From assembly GCA_964399265.1 (NCBI GenBank), contig CAYNQF010000001.1:7256-71255 (forward strand): a stretch of 64,000 nucleotides of DNA, written 5' to 3'. Source of the stretch: WJLY01 sp964399265. Lineage in GTDB: Bacteria > Joyebacterota > Joyebacteria > Joyebacterales > Joyebacteraceae. A program made the translations under genes and the position numbers. Below the pieces are notes generated by a model, which did no database searches, had not been told where the DNA came from, and worked only from the letters and a program-made list of their open reading frames with translations. This document shows, one piece after another, positions 34,783-43,383 of this stretch. Position 1 is the first letter of the stretch. Each line of letters begins with the position of its first letter.

Positions 34783-35628
34783 ATGACTAACAGAGACCTC
34801 GAAACCTACGCCGAGAACACGTGGTGTATGGGGTGCGGCAACTTCGGCATCCTGAACGCGGTCGGCGGCGCCGTGAAGCTTCTCGAGGAGCGGGGAGTTG
34901 GACGCGACCGTATCGTGATGACCGCCGGGATCGGGTGCCATGCCAAGATCTTCGATTACGTGGCGCTGTCGGGGCTCTACTCGCTGCACGGACGCGCGAT
35001 GGCGACGGCCCAGGGTATGAAGCTCGCAAACCCGGACCTCAAGGTCGTGGCGTTCTGCGGCGACGGAGACGCCTTCGGTGAGGGCGTCGCGCACATGATG
35101 CACGCCGCGAAGCGGAACGCGAACATCACCGTCGTCGTACACGACAACGGCGTGTACGCGCTCACGACGGGGCAGCGCACTCCGACCAGTCCCCGCGGAT
35201 TCGTGGGGCCCTCGACCCCTCACGGAAACCAGGAGGATCCGTGGAATCCTCTCGTGCTCATGCTCGAGGCCGGTGCGACCTTCGTCGCGAGGGGGTACTC
35301 GGGGAGGGTGGAGCAGCTGTCCGAGTTGATCGCCCAGGCGGTGGAGCACGACGGGTTCTCGTTCATCCAGGTCCTCCAGCCGAGCGTCACCTTTACCGAC
35401 AGGTACGCCGAGTACAATGAGACGGTGAAGCCGCTCGAAGGCGGACCGCTTCCCTTCGACGAGGCGCTGGCGATGGCGCGGAAGACCGACGTGTTGCCCG
35501 TCGGCGTCTACTACCGCAGGAAGAAGACGCCGTACGAGACCGAGCTCCTGGGGGAGCGCAACCCCTTCCGCGATCGCATGAGCCGGGAGGAGCGCATCGA
35601 GATGGTGAGAAAGGTGCTGGCCGGCTGA
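34783..35628 (+). CDS. 2-oxoacid:acceptor oxidoreductase, beta (TPP) subunit
   Basis: 281 aa. N-terminal WCMGCGNFGI with cluster-binding Cys residues, GIGCHAKIFDY, and the TPP motif GDGDAFGEGVAHMMHAAKRNANITVVVHDN; YALTTGQ.TPTSPRG follows. It pairs with the preceding gamma-alpha gene to convert a 2-oxoacid and CoA to acyl-CoA, with ferredoxin as acceptor. The beta subunit is near the usual 280-290 aa. The substrate (2-oxoglutarate or another) cannot be fixed from sequence. Confidence 0.92.
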   Translation: MTNRDLETYAENTWCMGCGNFGILNAVGGAVKLLEERGVGRDRIVMTAGIGCHAKIFDYVALSGLYSLHGRAMATAQGMKLANPDLKVVAFCGDGDAFGEGVAHMMHAAKRNANITVVVHDNGVYALTTGQRTPTSPRGFVGPSTPHGNQEDPWNPLVLMLEAGATFVARGYSGRVEQLSELIAQAVEHDGFSFIQVLQPSVTFTDRYAEYNETVKPLEGGPLPFDEALAMARKTDVLPVGVYYRRKKTPYETELLGERNPFRDRMSREERIEMVRKVLAG

Positions 35629-35719
35629 CCACGCGGTCGTTCGCTGTCGCGGCGCACGGCAGGCAACGAGTCGCGCCGGGCCGGCGGACAGCGCCTGAGG
35701 GTAGGAGCCCCGGGAGGTG

Positions 35720-36295
35720 ATGCCGGTGACGGTGAAGGAGACCATCGAGAAGAGAAGGGCGTACAGGTCCCTGGTGCCCGCGGACATTGACGACATGCTC
35801 GTGTCGGACCTCGTGGACTGCGCACGTCTGGCGCCGTCCTGCTACAACAATCAGCCGTGGAGGTACGTGTTCGTTCGGGAGCGGGAGGCCCTGGAGCGTG
35901 TATTCGTGGCGCTCTCAGACGGGAACAAGTGGGCCACTGCCGCCACGATGATCATCGGCGTCGCCAGCCGCTCCGACCTCGACTGCCGGATAGCGGGGCG
36001 GGAGTACTTCCTCTTCGACACCGGGATGGCCACCGCGTTCATCATACTGAGAGCCACGGAGCTGGGCCTTGTCGCTCATCCGATAGCCGGGTTCAGCGAG
36101 ACGAAGGCCAAGGCGGCGATGCGCATTCCGGACGACATGCGCCTGATAGCGCTCGTGATCGTGGGCAAGCACTCGGACGTCATCGGACCGCTGCTCTCGG
36201 AGCACCAGGCCGAGGAAGAGCCGCAGCGTCCGGAGCGCAAGCCGTCGGGCGAAGTTGCTTTCGACGACCTATGGGGGGAGGCTTCCGATGACTAG
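35720..36295 (+). CDS. Nitroreductase-family flavoprotein
   Basis: About 191 aa. FMN-binding pattern: IEKRRAYRSLVPADI, DCARLAPSCYNNQPWRYVFV, LFDTGMATAFIILRATELGLVAHPIAGF. Start codons at 35717 (GTG), 35720 (ATG) and 35726 (GTG) are all in frame after GGGAGG; the last has the best spacing. Such small members reduce nitro compounds, quinones or enones using NAD(P)H. It overlaps the next gene by 8 bases. Confidence 0.88.
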   Translation: MPVTVKETIEKRRAYRSLVPADIDDMLVSDLVDCARLAPSCYNNQPWRYVFVREREALERVFVALSDGNKWATAATMIIGVASRSDLDCRIAGREYFLFDTGMATAFIILRATELGLVAHPIAGFSETKAKAAMRIPDDMRLIALVIVGKHSDVIGPLLSEHQAEEEPQRPERKPSGEVAFDDLWGEASDD

Positions 36296-37061
36296 ATCAG
36301 CGGTCCGATTGAGCGAGCGCAGCGTCGTGGTGACGACGGCCCTCGCGCTTGCCGCGGCGTTTCTGTTCGCTTCTGCGGGATGCGCCGGAGGCGAGAAGGC
36401 CGACAATGAGCGTTCGGCGGCCGCGGACAGCCTCTCGGCCGGAGCGGCGTCGCAGGAGATGACAGAGTACGAAGGCATTCCCCTCAGCACGTACTACCGC
36501 GAGTACGACAACTCGATCAAGGGACCTCAGGAGATCGACCTCGATACCTATAGGCTCGATGTCACCGGGCTTGTCGAGCACCCTCTCTCGCTTACCTACG
36601 ACGAGGTGCTGGACCACGACCCGCAGACCAGGCTCCTGACGCTTTTCTGCGTCGAGGGATGGCAGGAGAGACTGGTGTTCGAGGGCGTGAGACTGGCCGA
36701 CGTGCTCACCGCGGCCGGGCCCAAGCCCGGAGTCAAGACGATCATCTTCCGGGCCGCCGACGGCTACTCGACATCTCTGCCATACGATGACGTGGACAGG
36801 CTTGACCTGATGCTCGCCGCCAGGATCAACGGGTTGCCCCTGGACGCGATGCGCGGCATGCCGTTCCAGCTCGTGGCCGACACCAAGCAGGGCTACAAGT
36901 GGATCAAGTGGCTGACCTCCATCGAACTCTCGGACAAGCCGTTCTCGGGATTCTGGGAGTCCCGCGGGTACTCTAACGTGGCCGACGTTCAGAAGAGCCG
37001 TATAGAGCGTGAGGCCCGCCTCATAGAGGAGAGAGAGCCCTCGAGCCCAACGCCCGATTGA
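36288..37061 (+). CDS. Molybdopterin-domain (sulfite oxidase-like) lipoprotein
   Basis: 257 aa from the ATG at 36288, with GGGGGGAGG upstream. Lipobox in FLFASAGCAG, then an Asp/Ala/Ser linker. The oxidoreductase molybdopterin-binding domain is clear: YRLDVTGLVEHPLSLTYDEVL, LLTLFCVEGWQERLVFEGVRLADVL with the Cys that ligates Mo in the YedY/sulfite-oxidase family, and AADGYSTSLPYDDV. It lacks a twin-arginine signal, which is unusual for exported cofactor-loaded enzymes. It may bind MPT or be a non-catalytic derivative. Confidence 0.85.
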   Translation: MTRSAVRLSERSVVVTTALALAAAFLFASAGCAGGEKADNERSAAADSLSAGAASQEMTEYEGIPLSTYYREYDNSIKGPQEIDLDTYRLDVTGLVEHPLSLTYDEVLDHDPQTRLLTLFCVEGWQERLVFEGVRLADVLTAAGPKPGVKTIIFRAADGYSTSLPYDDVDRLDLMLAARINGLPLDAMRGMPFQLVADTKQGYKWIKWLTSIELSDKPFSGFWESRGYSNVADVQKSRIEREARLIEEREPSSPTPD

Positions 37062-37199
37062 CGATTCCCACCGCGTGGTTTACTGTCCCAGTAATATCCG
37101 GGGGAGCCTAGGATGGGCCTCCCCGTGTCGGTTCCGTCTGCGGCGGACTCGCGCGCGGCAGTCACGCGCGTGCCGTCCCGGTCTCGCGCTGGAGGTGCG

Positions 37200-38042
37200 A
37201 TGAGGTCCACGTTCTTCTGTCATGTCTTCGCGGCGGCCATGATCCTGGCGGCCACCGCCTCGGCCGCCCCCATAGTCGGCGCCAGCGCCAACACGCTTCC
37301 GGCGGGCCAGTTCATGATAGACGGGTGGTTCACCTGGCGGGACTACACATGTATGTACGAGGACAGCTCGGAGACCTGGTACACGTTGTCGTCGGAGCGG
37401 ACGATCACCTCCGGCACGCTCATGCCGAGGGTGTGCTACGGCTTGACCGACTGGGTCTCCCTTCGCGCGGGCGTTTCCATAGAGGACAGATACCGGGAGT
37501 TCAAGGACTTCGACGAGACCCGGTCGAGCACAGGCGTCGGTGACTTCGTTTTCGACCCAAAGATCAAGGTCTACCAGGGCGAGGAGGGATACCCACGCGC
37601 CTCGCTCATCGTCGGCGTGCGCATCCCCACGGGCGACACCGAGGCCGACGTCCCGCTTTCGGACGGATCGACCGACTACGTCGCCGGGGCCGCTCTCACT
37701 CACAAGGCCGGAGACGTGACGACGCACGTCTGTCTCACGTACTGGCTGAACGGAGAGGGCGACGATGGAGCCGACGTCAAGGACGTGTGGGTCGGGAGCC
37801 TGTCGCTCGAGACCACGATAGACGAGAGTTGGTCAATGCTGTGGGAGGCGAAGGCGTACGCCGGGTCGGAGGATTCCGACTACCGGCGTCTCTACGCGTG
37901 CCCAGGTATCTCCTGGAACGGAGAGCACGCGACGGTGGGCCTGTCGGCCATGATATCGGCCTACCGCAAGGGCGACCCCGCGGTCAGCGCGTCCGATTTC
38001 GACTGGGCGCCGTACGTCCGCTACTACTACCGCTTCTTCTAG
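37200..38042 (+). CDS. Outer-membrane beta-barrel-like protein
   Basis: 280 aa from the ATG at 37200 (GGAGGT 4 bases upstream; the frame is open to 37113 without a ribosome site). It has a signal peptide (VFAAAMILAATASAAP), alternating hydrophobic/aromatic strands and a C-terminal aromatic end (YVRYYYRFF), as in barrel proteins recognised by BamA. LPAGQFMIDGWFTWRDY and GVRIPTGD resemble the MetA-pathway or transporter-like barrel family. Ligand unknown. Confidence 0.75.
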   Translation: MRSTFFCHVFAAAMILAATASAAPIVGASANTLPAGQFMIDGWFTWRDYTCMYEDSSETWYTLSSERTITSGTLMPRVCYGLTDWVSLRAGVSIEDRYREFKDFDETRSSTGVGDFVFDPKIKVYQGEEGYPRASLIVGVRIPTGDTEADVPLSDGSTDYVAGAALTHKAGDVTTHVCLTYWLNGEGDDGADVKDVWVGSLSLETTIDESWSMLWEAKAYAGSEDSDYRRLYACPGISWNGEHATVGLSAMISAYRKGDPAVSASDFDWAPYVRYYYRFF

Positions 38043-38108
38043 ACGGTCTTCCGTGGGCCGCCCCGGCTCGCGGGAGGGCAGTTCCCCCCATCTGACGGAG
38101 GCGTTCTA

Positions 38109-38225
38109 ATGCCAGGACCGCTCGGTCTTCCGTGGTCGACCTTCTCGGCGCTCCTCGTCGTCGCGGCGAGTATCGTGCTCTCAGTTGCGTGGGCGCTGAT
38201 CGCCGTGAGAAGGGGACGGGAATGA
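38109..38225 (+). CDS. 38-aa membrane protein, symporter small accessory protein-like
   Basis: The ORF MPGPLGLPWSTF... has one membrane helix (SALLVVAASIVLSVAWALIAV) and a positively charged end (RRGRE). GGAGG lies 6 bases before the ATG, and its stop overlaps the symporter ATG (ATGA). Very small one-helix proteins immediately upstream of sodium:solute symporters are known as a family of accessory proteins; length, position and topology fit. Confidence 0.7.
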   Translation: MPGPLGLPWSTFSALLVVAASIVLSVAWALIAVRRGRE

Positions 38226-39691
38226 GCAGCGTCGGCGTATACACCCTCGTCATGGGCGCCTACCTCGTGCTGCTCGTACTGATGGGCGCTCTGATGGCGA
38301 GGCGGACCAGGAACGCTGAGGACTTCTACATCGGGGGGCGTCAGGTCGGCCCGTGGGTTACGGCGTTCTCGTTCGTGGCAGCCTACTTCAGTTCCGTGGT
38401 CATCGTAGGGGGAGGCGCGTTCGGGTACAGGTTCGGCATGTCGACATTGTGGGTTGCCGCGTCGAACGTCCTGATCGGATGCACGCTGGTGTGGATCGTG
38501 ATGGGCCGGAGGCTCTGGCAGTTCACGAAGCGCCTGAACGCGATGACCATCCCCGGGTTCATAGGACGGCGGTACGGGGCGCGCGAGGCCGAGGTGATAT
38601 CGGCCGTCATCATCTTCGCGTTCATGATCGTCTACAACGTGAGCGTGCTCGTCGGGATGGGTCGCATCATGGAAGGCCTGATGGACATCCCTTACACGAC
38701 GGCCGTCCTGATATCCGGTCTGATCATACTCATCTACGTCTCGATCGGCGGTTACCTCGCGGTCGTCTGGACGAGCTTCGTTCAGGCGTGGATCATGATC
38801 TTCGGTCTCCTCCTGCTGGCGTTCGCCACGTTGCGCGCCGTCGGCGGGTTCGCCGCGGGGACGGCCGCGTTGGCGGCACTCGACAGGGGGTTCGTGAGCA
38901 CGCCGGGCGTGTGGGGGTGGAGCGGGCTCCTGTCGTTCGCCCTCATCGTGAGCCTCGGCGTGTGGGGAATGCCGCAACTCCTGGTGCGCTTCTACTCAAT
39001 GAAGAACACGAAGGTGCTGCGACTCGGGACGGTGCTCGCCACTCTCGGCGGGGCGATGGCGGTCCTGCCCTACATGACGGGCGCTCTGAGCAGGCTCGTT
39101 CTGCCTGCTCTGGAGAACCCCGACCTGGCCATCCCGATGCTCACCGAGCGCGTCCTGAACCCGTGGGGCGGCGCCGTCTTCCTCGCCGGCGTCATGGCGG
39201 CGGGGATGTCGACGTTCGCGTCCGTGCTCATCATCGTGAGCGGCGCCATCGTCAAGGACCTGCGCAGGGGAGTGACCCACGGAGAGCGCGCCGGTGGCGG
39301 TCCCGCGGCTCCGGGCGAAGAGAAGAGAGAGGTCCTCTACGGCAGACTGGCGAGCCTTGGAGCGGGCCTGATCTCGCTCCTGATTGCATACAGACCTCCA
39401 GCGCTGGTCCTCGTCATAACGGCCTTCGCCTGGGCCGTGATAGCATCGTCGTGTCTCTGGCCGGTCGTGCTGGGGGTCTACTGGAAACGCGCCACCAGGG
39501 CCGGCGTAACGTCGTCCATGCTCGTAGGTGCCGCGGTATCGCTCGGCTGGATGGCGGCGGGCAAGCCGTTCGGCATACACGGGTTCATCCCCGGAGTGGC
39601 GTCCTCACTGGTCGTTCTCGTCGTCGTGAGTCTGGTGACCAGGCCGCCGGCCAGGGCGATCATCGACAGGGCCTGGGGGACCGGAACTTGA
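38222..39691 (+). CDS. Sodium:solute symporter (SSS family)
   Basis: 489 aa with about 13 membrane helices. SSS features: DFYIGGRQVGPWVTAFSFVAAYFSSVVIVGGGAFGYRFG at the first core helices, YVSIGGYLAVVWTSFVQAWIM, and FLAGVMAAGMSTFASVLIIVSGAIVKDL. It exchanges Na+ for an organic solute; the solute (pantothenate, proline, acetate or other) is not evident. Translation is coupled to the tiny upstream membrane protein. Confidence 0.9.
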   Translation: MSSVGVYTLVMGAYLVLLVLMGALMARRTRNAEDFYIGGRQVGPWVTAFSFVAAYFSSVVIVGGGAFGYRFGMSTLWVAASNVLIGCTLVWIVMGRRLWQFTKRLNAMTIPGFIGRRYGAREAEVISAVIIFAFMIVYNVSVLVGMGRIMEGLMDIPYTTAVLISGLIILIYVSIGGYLAVVWTSFVQAWIMIFGLLLLAFATLRAVGGFAAGTAALAALDRGFVSTPGVWGWSGLLSFALIVSLGVWGMPQLLVRFYSMKNTKVLRLGTVLATLGGAMAVLPYMTGALSRLVLPALENPDLAIPMLTERVLNPWGGAVFLAGVMAAGMSTFASVLIIVSGAIVKDLRRGVTHGERAGGGPAAPGEEKREVLYGRLASLGAGLISLLIAYRPPALVLVITAFAWAVIASSCLWPVVLGVYWKRATRAGVTSSMLVGAAVSLGWMAAGKPFGIHGFIPGVASSLVVLVVVSLVTRPPARAIIDRAWGTGT

Positions 39692-39743
39692 GTCCGGCGC
39701 GAGTGTCGTTGCTCTCGCTCCTCTTGACGTTGGGGGCGCGGTC

Positions 39744-39893
39744 GTGAATCAGGCGCGCATGCTGAGATTCCTTCTCATCATGAGCATCGTCCTCATCATT
39801 GCGGGCGTAGTCAGGTGTTCAATGGAGATCACGAGCCCACGTCCGGAGAGCGGCGGGGCGGAGCAGAGCGAGCGGAGACAGGAAGAGGTGTGA
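39744..39893 (+). CDS. 49-aa one-helix membrane protein
   Basis: It starts at GTG 39744 (or ATG 39759). A helix (LRFLLIMSIVLIIAGVVRC) is followed by a hydrophilic tail rich in Glu, Arg and Ser. The stop overlaps the next gene's GTG. The ribosome site is weak (GGGGG). Codon use matches neighbouring genes. It may be another small partner of the symporter; not recognised. Confidence 0.45.
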   Translation: MNQARMLRFLLIMSIVLIIAGVVRCSMEITSPRPESGGAEQSERRQEEV

Positions 39894-40765
39894 AGAGAGT
39901 CAGCCGCGGCATCAGAAGACGAGCCATCAAGTGGACGAGGTCGGCGCGCTCTCTTGGACCCAGGGAGTACGGGCGTCTCGTCGACTACCACATACACACG
40001 AGACTCTGCGGCCACGCCGTGGGAGAGCCGGAGGACTACGTAAGAGAGGCGATAGCGCGGGGACTCTCGGAGATAGGTTTCGCCGACCACATGCCGCTTC
40101 TCAGGATGCGTGACGACAGACTGACGATGGCTCCGGATGATCTGCCTCGCTACGTGGACATGATCCGCGACCTTCAGGCGTCGGTCGACGAGATAGGCGT
40201 GAAGCTCGGTGTCGAGATGGACTATTTCTCGGGACAGATGGACGAGATATGGGAAGTCGCGTCGAGGTTCGAGTTCGACTACGTGTACGGTTCGGTCCAC
40301 TACATAGACGGATGGGGCTTCAGTGACAGCAGGCACCTTTCGAGCTACCAGGGCAAGGACCCCGACGAGACCTACGCGCGCTACTTCGACCTGTTCTGCG
40401 AGGCCGTGACAGAGGGAGGGTTCGACGTGATGGCTCACCCTGACCTCGTCAAGAAGCACGGTATCACTACGAGCCTCTCGCTGGACGAGATGTACCGGAT
40501 GGCCGCCGGGGCGCTCGCTTCGGCCGACGTGGCCGTCGAGGTGAACACGTCCGGGCTTAGGAAGCCGGCGCTCGACATCTACCCGAGTCTCCCGTTCCTC
40601 CAGGCTTGCCGCGAACGGGGCGTGGCGGTGACGCTGGGTTCGGATGCGCACGCGCCGCGACAAGTCGGCATGGACTACGACCTCGCGCTGCGCCTGCTCA
40701 GGCGGGCCGGCGTGGCCGAGATCGCGACATTTGAGTCACGCAGAAGGACGATGCGCAGCCTATGA
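39890..40765 (+). CDS. PHP-family histidinol-phosphatase-like phosphoesterase
   Basis: About 291 aa from GTG 39890, overlapping the small gene's stop. PHP metal motifs: VDYHIHTRLCGHA, EIGFADHMPLL, LGVEMDYF, YVYGSVHYIDGW, FDVMAHPDLVKKHG, VEVNTSGLRK and VTLGSDAHAP. The order and the KKHG motif match the HisJ/HisK type that hydrolyses histidinol phosphate. No other histidine genes are nearby. The N-terminal 35 residues are very basic (RGIRRRAIKWTR), so a later start is possible, but none has a better ribosome site. Confidence 0.85.
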   Translation: MKRVSRGIRRRAIKWTRSARSLGPREYGRLVDYHIHTRLCGHAVGEPEDYVREAIARGLSEIGFADHMPLLRMRDDRLTMAPDDLPRYVDMIRDLQASVDEIGVKLGVEMDYFSGQMDEIWEVASRFEFDYVYGSVHYIDGWGFSDSRHLSSYQGKDPDETYARYFDLFCEAVTEGGFDVMAHPDLVKKHGITTSLSLDEMYRMAAGALASADVAVEVNTSGLRKPALDIYPSLPFLQACRERGVAVTLGSDAHAPRQVGMDYDLALRLLRRAGVAEIATFESRRRTMRSL

Positions 40766-42246
40766 ACGACGAACTGCACGCAACACCCCCGGCAAGCCCG
40801 CCCGAGCCCGCGGAGCCGGTGTCACAGAAGCCGGACGGGCACGAGTCCGGGATCGGACCCGAGGCCGTGGAGGAGCGGGCCATCAATCCGCTGGCCGCCC
40901 TCACCATGGTCCTGGTCTTCCCGGCGCAGACGTTCAGGCGCCTGATGCTCAGGCCGAACTGGATAGTGCCTTTGCTCTTCGTGATCCTGTCGGTCCTGGT
41001 GAGGCGCATACTGACGGTGCAGACCGGGTTCATGGACGAGGTGTTGCGGGACCAGGCCGTTCTGACCGGAGGGGCCATCGCCGACCTCAGGAGCGCGGCG
41101 ATGGTCTTCAGCGTAGTGACGGCCCTCGTGTCCGTGCCGGTCGTGACGGTGATCCAGACCCTCTTCCTGATGCTTTTCGCCAGGGCGTTCGGCGGAAGCG
41201 CCAGGTTCCAGAGCGCGTTCTCGGCGGTTGCGTATGCGTCGGTGCCCGTCGGCGTGGGGGCGCTGGCGCTGTCGGCCCTGCTTCCACTCACACACTCGGC
41301 GACGCTCGGAGCCAACCTGGCGGCGCTCCTGCCCGCGAACAGCAGCCCCTTTCTCGTGAGTCTCGGCATGGAGCTGGACCTCTTCTACCTGTGGTTCTTC
41401 GTCCTTCTGGGCATCGCGGCGGTCCCCGTCTTCGGGCTCCCGAAGCCGCGCGCGAGGCTCGCCGCCGCTGTCTTCGCGGTCTTCTTCGTGCTGGTTATGA
41501 GCTGGATAGGCTCCGGGTCTCCGGCGGAGGGCGAGAGCCCACTCCACGGATGGAAGACCGTGGATACAGAGGAGGTCTCGATGCACTTCCCGGAGGACAC
41601 GCCCGGCGAAGTCGTGGACGAGGCCATTCTCGCGGCCGACTCGGCGGTGGAACGGACGCGCGGAGTCGTGGGGGCGTCCTTCGGACGAATAGACTGCTAC
41701 GTGTATCCGTCCTTGGGAGAGAAGACGAGAATCACCGGCAACGCCGCCCTCGCGAACCGTGTCGCATGGGCGGACGCCGTGCACGTGGCCTGGGAGGGGC
41801 ACGCCGAAGTGGAGCTTGCCAGGGAAGTGGCCAGGGTGGGCGGTGCGCGGGCGCTCGGCAGGATGTATAATCCGTTCCTCGCGGACGGTCTGGCCGTCTA
41901 CGTGGGACGCCTGGTCGCCGGAAAGCCTGTTGCAGAGGTCGCGGCGGAGTTGCATATTGAAGGTTCACTGCCGGATCTCAGCACCCTGGTCGATCCGGCC
42001 ATGTACACCGCCACGCGGGGCACGATCGGTGATGCGGCCGCGGGTTCGTTCACCTCGTTCATGTTGGACGACCTGGGCCGCGAGTCGTACAGGGAGTTGT
42101 ATTCCTACGTGTCGCGCACTCAGGTCCCGGCGAGGGGGGCGCTCGAGCGTGCGTTCTCGGACTCCCTCGGCACCATCGAGCAGAGATGGACTTCGTATAT
42201 CATGCAGCATGCTGCGACACCCGGTGACCCGCCGCCGGCCGACTGA
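40762..42246 (+). CDS. Yip1-domain membrane protein with degenerate peptidase-like C-terminus
   Basis: 494 aa; the ATG overlaps the previous stop (ATGA). Residues about 45-250 are a Yip1-like bundle of five or six helices (NPLAALTMVLVFPAQTFRRLMLRPNWIVPLLF). The C-terminal 240 residues resemble a gluzincin (peptidase MA-like) domain: where HExxH is expected the sequence reads AREVARVG, followed by the normal-looking NPFLADGLAVYV. The metal site therefore appears lost. It precedes tolQ by 14 bases and may belong to the Tol operon. Confidence 0.8.
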   Translation: MNDELHATPPASPPEPAEPVSQKPDGHESGIGPEAVEERAINPLAALTMVLVFPAQTFRRLMLRPNWIVPLLFVILSVLVRRILTVQTGFMDEVLRDQAVLTGGAIADLRSAAMVFSVVTALVSVPVVTVIQTLFLMLFARAFGGSARFQSAFSAVAYASVPVGVGALALSALLPLTHSATLGANLAALLPANSSPFLVSLGMELDLFYLWFFVLLGIAAVPVFGLPKPRARLAAAVFAVFFVLVMSWIGSGSPAEGESPLHGWKTVDTEEVSMHFPEDTPGEVVDEAILAADSAVERTRGVVGASFGRIDCYVYPSLGEKTRITGNAALANRVAWADAVHVAWEGHAEVELAREVARVGGARALGRMYNPFLADGLAVYVGRLVAGKPVAEVAAELHIEGSLPDLSTLVDPAMYTATRGTIGDAAAGSFTSFMLDDLGRESYRELYSYVSRTQVPARGALERAFSDSLGTIEQRWTSYIMQHAATPGDPPPAD

Positions 42247-42260
42247 GAGGAGAAGCGACA

Positions 42261-42941
42261 TTGGGAACGGGATTCTTTACGAGCGTGGGTCAGTCGGGGT
42301 TCGTTGGGCAGGCTATCGTGATCCTGCTGCTCTTCGTATCCATATACTCCTGGGCCATCATCTTCCAGAAGCAGGGCATGTTGAGACGCGCCGTCAGGAG
42401 ATCGGCGGCTCTGCGTGAGCAGTTCGAGAGCGACCCCGACGGCACGATCAACCACTACGCCGACCGGAGTCGCTTCGAGGACTCGCCGTTCGCGGCGGTG
42501 CTCGACGCGGCGCTCCACGAGCTGTCTCTTCTCCTTGGTCGTGGTGGTTCCGCTCAGGCAAGAGGAGAGCTGTCGATGGTGCACGTCGACGGCGTCGAGC
42601 GGAAGCTTGAGAGCACCGTCTCGGAGCAGGCCATCGAACTCAAGAAGTACCTGATCGTCCTGGCGACGACGGCCGGAGTGGCCCCGTTCGTCGGCCTCTT
42701 CGGAACGGTGTGGGGCATCATGAAGGCGTTCGCGGCGATGTCGGTCACCGGGAGCGCCAGCATCAGCAGTGTCGCGCCCGGCGTGTCGGCCGCGCTCACG
42801 ACCACGGTAGCGGGCCTCGCGGTCGCCATACCGGCGCTCGTGGGCTACAACTATCTGATGAGCAAAGTCCGCACGCTGACCATCGGGATGGAGAACTTCT
42901 CCTCCGACATCATCATCACGATCGAGCGGAACTTCGGCTAG
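42261..42941 (+). CDS. tolQ: TolQ/ExbB-type proton channel subunit
   Basis: 226 aa starting at TTG with GAGAGGAG upstream. Three membrane helices; the family core LATTAGVAPFVGLFGTVWGIMKAF and VAPGVSAALTTTVAGLAVAIPALVGYNYL is intact. With TolR it forms the inner-membrane proton channel that energises TolA to keep the outer membrane attached during division. Assigned to Tol rather than Exb because of the downstream order. Confidence 0.93.
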   Translation: MGTGFFTSVGQSGFVGQAIVILLLFVSIYSWAIIFQKQGMLRRAVRRSAALREQFESDPDGTINHYADRSRFEDSPFAAVLDAALHELSLLLGRGGSAQARGELSMVHVDGVERKLESTVSEQAIELKKYLIVLATTAGVAPFVGLFGTVWGIMKAFAAMSVTGSASISSVAPGVSAALTTTVAGLAVAIPALVGYNYLMSKVRTLTIGMENFSSDIIITIERNFG

Positions 42942-42961
42942 TCGCCGGGAGAGGTCGCGAG

Positions 42962-43369
42962 TTGAGACGAAGACGACGCGACTACGATGATGACGTGGTG
43001 CACGAGATCAACGTGACGTCACTGGTCGACGTCACGATGACGCTGCTTATCATCTTCATCATTGTGGCGCCGATGATAGAGCAGGGCATCGACATCAATC
43101 TGCCTTCGGCCGAACCGAAGCGGGTGGACGTGGCGGACGTGATCACGATATCGGTCACGGAGAACGAGCGCGTCTATCTGGAAGGACAGCGCGTGACCAT
43201 GGAAGAGCTGGAGGATCGTCTGGCCAACATCAGAGCCGCGCGCGAGGACGTCGCGGTACTCATCAAGGCCGACTCAGACCTCCGATACGGCCGCGTGGTT
43301 GACGTGCTGAACACTGTGAGGAACGCGGGCATCTTCAAGCTGGCGATGGCCACGAAGCCGCCCGAGTAG
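42962..43369 (+). CDS. tolR: TolR/ExbD-type subunit
   Basis: 135 aa from TTG 42962, with GGGAGAGG upstream. Basic N-terminus (RRRRRDYDDD), then one membrane helix with the proton-carrying Asp in TSLVDVTMTLLIIFIIVAPMI, and a periplasmic domain (VYLEGQRVTMEELEDRL, VLIKADSDLRYGRVVDVLNTVRNAGI). Length is normal for the family. Confidence 0.93.
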   Translation: MRRRRRDYDDDVVHEINVTSLVDVTMTLLIIFIIVAPMIEQGIDINLPSAEPKRVDVADVITISVTENERVYLEGQRVTMEELEDRLANIRAAREDVAVLIKADSDLRYGRVVDVLNTVRNAGIFKLAMATKPPE

Positions 43370-43383
43370 GCAGGACGGAAGCC

